64,000 bases of DNA from JAWSUT01 sp033549345 (GTDB taxonomy: Bacteria > Bacillota > Dethiobacteria > Dethiobacterales > Dethiobacteraceae), in the NCBI GenBank assembly GCA_033549345.1, contig JAWSUT010000008.1:45912-109911 (forward strand), in the 5' to 3' direction. Shown one piece after another: positions 59,260-64,000 of this stretch; positions within the stretch are counted from its first letter, which is position 1, and every line of letters starts with the position of its first letter. The position numbers and the translations under genes are program-made. The notes under the pieces were generated by a model. It saw nothing but the letters and a program-made list of their open reading frames with translations, made no database searches and was not told the origin of the DNA.

Positions 59260-60984
59260 GTGCAGCTCTGTCTCTGGATATTTTCTTTTACCAAACCTTA
59301 TAGGCGGCATTTGGCGCTTTTTATTTTTATTGGGCTGCTTTTAACTGCTGGAGAAATGATCATCCCAAAAGTCATCGGGATCTTCATTGACAGTGTGCTG
59401 CCGGATAGAAATTTTGAGCTGTTATGGTTATTACTCGTTGTATTGACTGCGATTTTCATCATTGTGATCCTACTGCAAGCCTGGAGCAATATTTTGGAAA
59501 GGATTATTGCCGAGAAAGCCGCACGGGACTTACAGTTCACAATTTTTCAGAAGTTACGGTCTTTAGGCTTTCCTTACTATGAGAAACATGCCGTTGGCGA
59601 ATCGCTTGCACTGATGAATACAGAGGTGGCTGCCATTCAACAACTATATCGCGAGTATTTTCCTGCAATCCTAAAACATTTTCTTACTGTTTTGGTTATT
59701 TTCATAATTTTGGCGTTTATCAATCTAAAATTAGTTTTAATGATGCTGCCGGTTTTTGTGCTATATTATTTTGTCGGGCCAATACTCGAAAAGAAAACAA
59801 TCCATGCAACGATTCAAAATGCGGCTGACCGGATTGCGTTAAACAAAACATATTACGACAGTATTTCAGCCTTAACAGAACTGCGTGCCCATGGCCGTAC
59901 CGATTGGGATTTATCGAGAATGCATGTGGCATTACAGCGCTTTAACAACAGCTGGGGTGATGTGGAAATATACGCCTGGCTGCGGGGCGTACCTAGACGG
60001 CTCATTGTCTATGGCGGAGCCGTCGTCTTGTATTCATACGGAATTCATCTTGTGCAGGCAAACACTCTGAGTGTGGGGGAATTTATCGCTTTTGCACTGT
60101 ACTACGGTATTTTTACCTTTGATACAACATTTCTGATGACAATGATTATTGAAGTTAGGATTCTTTTGTCGCAAGCCGGGAGATTGCATGAGTTGGTGCA
60201 TCTGCAGCCTGAAGTAAAAGAAGCGCCGGCTGCCGTCTATCTATCAGAGATGAAAGGGCAGTTGACATTTCATCATGTTTCTTTTGCGTATTCTGACTGC
60301 AAACAGATCATATCCGACTTTTCACTCGATATTCATTCCGGTGAGAAAGTGGCTTTTGTTGGCGAAAGCGGCAGCGGCAAAACAACAATTATAAAATTAA
60401 TTGGTCGATTTTATGATCCGGACCAGGGAGTAATCCTGCTGGACGGAGTTCCTTTGCCACAGCTCTCAATGCACCAGCTGCGTAACGCGATCGGGTTTGT
60501 TTTTCAGGAGACCTATTTATTTGGTGCTTCAGTAAAAGAAAATATCCGTTTTGGCCGGCCTGATGCCACCGACAAAGAGGTTATCGAGGCTGCAAAAGCT
60601 GCACATGCCCATGAATTTATCCTAAAACTTCCTGACGGGTATGAGACAGAAGTGGGGGAGCGCGGCTATAAGCTCTCCGGCGGACAAAGGCAAAGGATTG
60701 CCATCGCCCGGATGTTTATAAAAAATCCGGTAATTATCGTGCTTGATGAGGCGACGTCAGCTCTGGACAACGTCAGTGAACAAATCGTAAAACAAGCTTT
60801 GGATAACTTGCTGCAGGGACGGACGACCGTGGCGGTGGCGCATCGTATGTCCACAATTCAGGATTACGACCGGATTGTTGTGATGGATAACGGGAAAATC
60901 ATTGAAACGGACACTTTCCAGAATCTGATGGAAAAAGAGAACGTCCTGTACCGCCTTCACAAAGGGGGGCAGCAAATTGGCTAA
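59260..60984 (+). CDS. ABC half-transporter of exporter fold, first of a pair
   Basis: The 574-residue protein joins a six-helix transmembrane domain (about residues 8-290) to an ATPase domain with Walker A GESGSGKTTI, signature LSGGQRQR, Walker B IIVLDEATS and the H-loop AHRMST, all intact. The GTG at 59260 was chosen because GGGGGGAG lies nine bases upstream; an in-frame TTG at 59227 has none. The next half-transporter overlaps by eight bases, so the two probably form a heterodimer. The neighbouring siderophore-type AraC regulator suggests YbtP/YbtQ- or IrtA/B-like siderophore transport, but drug or peptide export is equally possible from sequence. Confidence 0.85.
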   Translation: MQLCLWIFSFTKPYRRHLALFIFIGLLLTAGEMIIPKVIGIFIDSVLPDRNFELLWLLLVVLTAIFIIVILLQAWSNILERIIAEKAARDLQFTIFQKLRSLGFPYYEKHAVGESLALMNTEVAAIQQLYREYFPAILKHFLTVLVIFIILAFINLKLVLMMLPVFVLYYFVGPILEKKTIHATIQNAADRIALNKTYYDSISALTELRAHGRTDWDLSRMHVALQRFNNSWGDVEIYAWLRGVPRRLIVYGGAVVLYSYGIHLVQANTLSVGEFIAFALYYGIFTFDTTFLMTMIIEVRILLSQAGRLHELVHLQPEVKEAPAAVYLSEMKGQLTFHHVSFAYSDCKQIISDFSLDIHSGEKVAFVGESGSGKTTIIKLIGRFYDPDQGVILLDGVPLPQLSMHQLRNAIGFVFQETYLFGASVKENIRFGRPDATDKEVIEAAKAAHAHEFILKLPDGYETEVGERGYKLSGGQRQRIAIARMFIKNPVIIVLDEATSALDNVSEQIVKQALDNLLQGRTTVAVAHRMSTIQDYDRIVVMDNGKIIETDTFQNLMEKENVLYRLHKGGQQIG

Positions 60985-62725
60985 TATAAAATGGCTTTGG
61001 CAATATGCTAAACTTGAAAAAAGAGCGCTTCTTATTACGACACTAATTTTTATCAGTTTGGACATAAGCTATGTCGGCATTATCAGAATTCAGCAGGAGA
61101 TTGTCGATGATATCTTTGTTGCCGGGCATTATGAAAAGCTCTTGCCGATTATGCTGCTCTTTGCTGTGATTGTGATTATCCATGTGTCAGGGCATGTATG
61201 CGGTGCATTTGCTTATGTGGGGCCCACGAAAAGGATAAACAGCAAGATATCCGATGATGTAATGCAATTTATTCAAAAGCTGCCAATTCAGTCGTTTCAA
61301 AAAGAAAGAACTGCGAAATATGTTCATTATTTTTCCAGTGATATACCTGTCATTGCAACATTTACGACAGCAGAATTTCCGTCATTCTTATCCCAGGCGG
61401 CAAGCTGTATGCTGCTTGTTTACTTAATCGGGCAAGCAGACCGCTTTTTACTGCTGGTGATTGGTGTGGCCGTTTTTTTGTATGCCGTATTGGTTCATTT
61501 CTTTCAACCCAAAATTCAAAGAATGAGCAGGGTCGTACAGGACGAAAAAAGCCGGTATCTTACTGTGGTTGAGGAAGGTATTTCCTCCACACGCGAAGTA
61601 CTGGCCTTTCACCGGGTTGAATGGGAAAAAAAACGGTATTTTGCCAACTTTGAGCGTTATTTTGCCAATGTTTTAAAGCAGGGGCACCTTGTAAACAAGC
61701 AGCTGTTCGCCGGCCAGCCGTTAAAATGGGGAACGCTCTTGTTTGTGTTGGGATATGGCGGATATTTGGTTATTGCCGGCCGTGTATCTTTAGGCATGTT
61801 TGTTGTCCTGTACGGCTATACCAATCGCTTCATTGTTTCGTTCCATGGTTTATTTGAGCAGCTGATGAATTTTTCTGAACGAATGGGCTATGTGGAGCGG
61901 ATCAGGCTTTTGATGACAGGTGAACAGACTGACGAAGGGGTACTGCCTTTAAAAGTTGCGGTTAAAAACATCCAGTTTGAAAATGTTAGTTTTGCTTATG
62001 AAAAAAAACAGCCTCTTGTCCTGCAGGGACTTAATATCACCATTCCCGCAGGGAAGAAAGTGGCGTTTGTTGGAACAAGCGGCGGCGGAAAATCTACAAT
62101 TGCCCAGCTGCTGATTCGCTTTTTTGAACCGACTCATGGCAGAATACTGGTTAACGGCCTGCCTCTTTCTCAGATAAGAAGAAAGGATTGGCTGGAGCGA
62201 ATTGACATTGTTTTTCAGGAACCGTATCTGTTTCCCGATACCATCCGTGTTAATATCACATTGGGACGAGATGAAATCACAGACACACAGGTAACGGATG
62301 CGTGTAAAACCGTCCAGATTCATCATGTCTTTGCTTCTCTGCCCAACGGTTATGATACAGAGGTTGGCGAGCGGGGAGTCACACTGTCAGGCGGGCAACG
62401 GCAACGTCTCGCTCTGGCAAGGTCAATCCTGCTGAATCCCGAGATCCTGATTTTGGATGAAGCTACATCCGCCCTTGATTTGGAGACGGAGCGGCAGCTG
62501 CAAAAGAAAATTGATGCTGTCAGATCCGGCAAAACAACGGTTATTATTGCTCACCGGCTTTCCACAATCCAAAATGCAGACCTAATCTTTGTCATGGATC
62601 ATGGAGAGGTAGTTGAACAGGGAACACACCAGCAACTCATGGCAAAAGGCACAATTTATAAAAAGCTAGTGGCGTCCCGGATGTCAACGGGAGCTCCGGA
62701 CCAACACGGGAGCACAGCCAGTTAG
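60977..62725 (+). CDS. ABC half-transporter of exporter fold, second of a pair
   Basis: The 582-residue protein has six membrane helices (about residues 15-295) and an ATPase domain with GTSGGGKSTI, LSGGQRQR, ILILDEATSALD and AHRLST. Both halves thus have complete catalytic sites. The TTG start at 60977 lies six bases after a G-rich site (GGGGGGC) inside the previous gene. It ends 85 bases before the AraC regulator. Confidence 0.86.
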   Translation: MANIKWLWQYAKLEKRALLITTLIFISLDISYVGIIRIQQEIVDDIFVAGHYEKLLPIMLLFAVIVIIHVSGHVCGAFAYVGPTKRINSKISDDVMQFIQKLPIQSFQKERTAKYVHYFSSDIPVIATFTTAEFPSFLSQAASCMLLVYLIGQADRFLLLVIGVAVFLYAVLVHFFQPKIQRMSRVVQDEKSRYLTVVEEGISSTREVLAFHRVEWEKKRYFANFERYFANVLKQGHLVNKQLFAGQPLKWGTLLFVLGYGGYLVIAGRVSLGMFVVLYGYTNRFIVSFHGLFEQLMNFSERMGYVERIRLLMTGEQTDEGVLPLKVAVKNIQFENVSFAYEKKQPLVLQGLNITIPAGKKVAFVGTSGGGKSTIAQLLIRFFEPTHGRILVNGLPLSQIRRKDWLERIDIVFQEPYLFPDTIRVNITLGRDEITDTQVTDACKTVQIHHVFASLPNGYDTEVGERGVTLSGGQRQRLALARSILLNPEILILDEATSALDLETERQLQKKIDAVRSGKTTVIIAHRLSTIQNADLIFVMDHGEVVEQGTHQQLMAKGTIYKKLVASRMSTGAPDQHGSTAS

Positions 62726-62734
62726 TCGTATTCA

Positions 62735-62763
62735 TTGCTAACAAGCCTGTAATGTGTTAGAAT
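62735..62763 (+). promoter_or_regulatory. Promoter of the AraC-type regulator
   Basis: TTGCTA at 62735-62740 and TAGAAT at 62758-62763 with 17 bases between; the Fur-like palindrome starts seven bases downstream. Confidence 0.6.
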
Positions 62764-62769
62764 GTAATG

Positions 62770-62786
62770 AGAATGAATATCATTCT
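62770..62786. promoter_or_regulatory. Fur-like box 4
   Basis: AGAATGA-ATA-TCATTCT is a perfect 7-3-7 palindrome, preceded by TG so that TGAGAATGA matches boxes 2 and 3. It lies across the expected transcription start of the AraC-type gene. Confidence 0.8.
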
Positions 62787-62810
62787 TACGCAGAGGAAAG
62801 GAAGAATGCG

Positions 62811-63929
62811 ATGAATAGCGAGGCAGAAAAGAAAATTCCTTTTTTCCTCAGCCGCTCTATACTGAAACATACCTGCAGAAAGGGTGAAAAAATAAGCCGC
62901 CGCATTCTGGACACAGACATGCTTTGTTACATAGTCAATGGGGAAGGTACCCTAACCGTTGATCGCATTATATTTCATGTACAACCCGGAACCTTTTACC
63001 TTCTGCCCAAGGGCGTTATGATTGAAGCGGCCGCGGATTGTTTAAATCCCCCTCAGTTTTATTTACTGTCGTACTCAATGGGATATATTACTGACCCGCA
63101 TTCCATTGTGTTTGAGGAAGGGGAAATCCATTTTCAGATGTTGGCCGGAAAAGGGAAGCGGGCTGTGGAAATCAAGGTTCACAATGAAACGCAATACCTC
63201 AATGCTCTAGAACGTCTTTTTCAATTACGGTATACAAAAAATTATCTGGAATCGTGGGAACAGCAATTAGTTCTCCAGCAACTGATGTTAACGATTGTTA
63301 AAGAAAAGAATCAGGCAAAGGAAAGTATAAGTGTACATGAAGCGGTTGACAAGGCCATTTCCTATCTGGAAACCCGTTATACTGAAGATATAAAACTGGA
63401 AAACCTGGCCAGATCCGTGGGTATAAGCTACAGTAATTTTTTAACGGGCTTTAAAAAAAGAACGGGCCGCAGGCCCGTCGATTACCTGACAAATCTACGG
63501 GTGGAGCGTGCCAAAGAAAAGCTGGCTGTGTCGACCAGCCGTATAAAAACGGTTGCCAGGCAAGTCGGATACAAAGATGAACTTTATTTTAGCCGCATCT
63601 TTAAAAAAGTAACGGGTGTCTCACCAACGATATATGCCAGTTCAAGCCGTAAAAAAATTGTTACATTTCTCCCTCAGTATAATGACTATCTTGTACTACT
63701 CGGACTTCACCCGGTTGCAACCACCTCATATGCAGGCCATGATCATGTACATGGCCATCTTCCTTACTTGGCCGGGGAATTATCAGGGATTAAATTTGTA
63801 GGCTATGAAAATCAGCCAAAACTTCATATGGTTGCAAAGGTCCGGCCCGATATGATTATTGCCCCTGAGTGGTCGCAAGAAATGAGTGAGTGTGCTAAAA
63901 AAATTGCTCCCGTATTCAGCGGATGTTGA
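62811..63929 (+). CDS. AraC-family regulator with truncated siderophore-binding-protein-like domain (Btr/YbtA-like)
   Basis: The 372-residue protein has a cupin-like N-terminal region (VNGEGTLTVDRIIFHVQPGT at about residues 41-60), an AraC DNA-binding domain at about residues 175-275 (LARSVGISYSNFLTGFKKRTG and VARQVGYKDELYFSRIFKK), and the beginning of a periplasmic-binding-protein fold (LGLHPVATTSYAG, VRPDMIIAPEW). Bacillus Btr (about 530 residues) has the full domain and responds to ferri-bacillibactin. Here a TGA ends the frame after about one third of it, and no other frame continues the domain. Either a natural short form or a broken gene. Start ATG at 62811 after AAAGGAAG. Confidence 0.82.
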   Translation: MNSEAEKKIPFFLSRSILKHTCRKGEKISRRILDTDMLCYIVNGEGTLTVDRIIFHVQPGTFYLLPKGVMIEAAADCLNPPQFYLLSYSMGYITDPHSIVFEEGEIHFQMLAGKGKRAVEIKVHNETQYLNALERLFQLRYTKNYLESWEQQLVLQQLMLTIVKEKNQAKESISVHEAVDKAISYLETRYTEDIKLENLARSVGISYSNFLTGFKKRTGRRPVDYLTNLRVERAKEKLAVSTSRIKTVARQVGYKDELYFSRIFKKVTGVSPTIYASSSRKKIVTFLPQYNDYLVLLGLHPVATTSYAGHDHVHGHLPYLAGELSGIKFVGYENQPKLHMVAKVRPDMIIAPEWSQEMSECAKKIAPVFSGC

Positions 63930-64000
63930 ATCCAGCTTGATGTGTCAGCCAATCTAACCTATAATCCAAGTATATTTGTCGGAAATGACGCCTAATAAGG

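Noticed and set aside
59070..59303. A 77-residue open frame before the ABC genes
   Set aside because: It has no ribosome binding site, overlaps the ABC start in another frame and covers the likely promoter.

Overview
The window reads as a chromosomal segment of an endospore-forming Firmicute of the Clostridia type. It carries sporulation genes (gpr, spoIIP, yqfC, yqfD, dacF), a CIRCE-controlled hrcA-grpE-dnaK-dnaJ operon, a glycine T-box ahead of two-subunit glycyl-tRNA synthetase, a CcpN-like regulator next to pyruvate,phosphate dikinase and its regulator, and the order phoH-yqfF-ybeY-dgkA-cdd-era-recO-glyQS-dnaG-rpoD. I cannot name the species. No rRNA, CRISPR array, insertion sequence or phage module was seen.

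Layout. 1-2.5 kb: Fur-box-controlled feoA-feoB plus a 49-residue Cys-rich protein. 2.5-8.9 kb: rpsT (minus strand), a holin-like membrane protein, gpr, a REP-like hairpin, spoIIP, a small membrane protein, lepA, hemW. 8.9-16.6 kb: the heat-shock operon running into prmA, rsmE and mtaB. 16.7-19 kb, minus strand: histidine kinase, five-helix membrane protein and an AgrB-like protease with no AgrD peptide gene. 19-30 kb: a two-P-loop ATPase, hinT, rpsU, nfeD-floA, and the yqfC-yqfD-phoH-yqfF-ybeY-dgkA run. 30-50.4 kb: DUF881 protein, cdd, era, recO, DUF4342 protein, T-box-glyQS, ccpN-like gene, PPDK regulator, ppdK, dacF, a PhoP/PhoR-like two-component system, dgt, and dnaG-rpoD behind a long leader with a sigma-H-type promoter. 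50.4-50.75 kb: four tRNA genes (Asn, Met, Glu, Val).

The stretch after the tRNAs (50.8-64 kb) looks accessory. It holds a P2-type ATPase with a metal-binding-like N-terminal domain; divergent from it, behind a strong promoter overlapped by a Fur-like box, lies a run of an unknown helical protein, two Tyr/Gly/Pro/His-rich low-complexity proteins (the second ending in a membrane helix and acidic amphipathic helix), a related small membrane protein, a P1B-type metal ATPase with the same kind of N-terminal domain, and a small helical protein. Then follow two ABC half-transporters of exporter fold and an AraC-type regulator with a truncated siderophore-binding-protein-like tail, itself behind a perfect Fur-like palindrome.

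The most interesting reading is that both ends of the window belong to a metal (probably iron) regulon, and that the 50.8-59 kb locus is an undescribed membrane metal-transport assembly in which low-complexity His/Tyr-rich adaptor proteins work with P-type ATPases, analogous to the mycobacterial PacL-CtpC efflux platforms. That functional reading is inference; the gene content, the boxes and the shared sequence motifs are visible directly.
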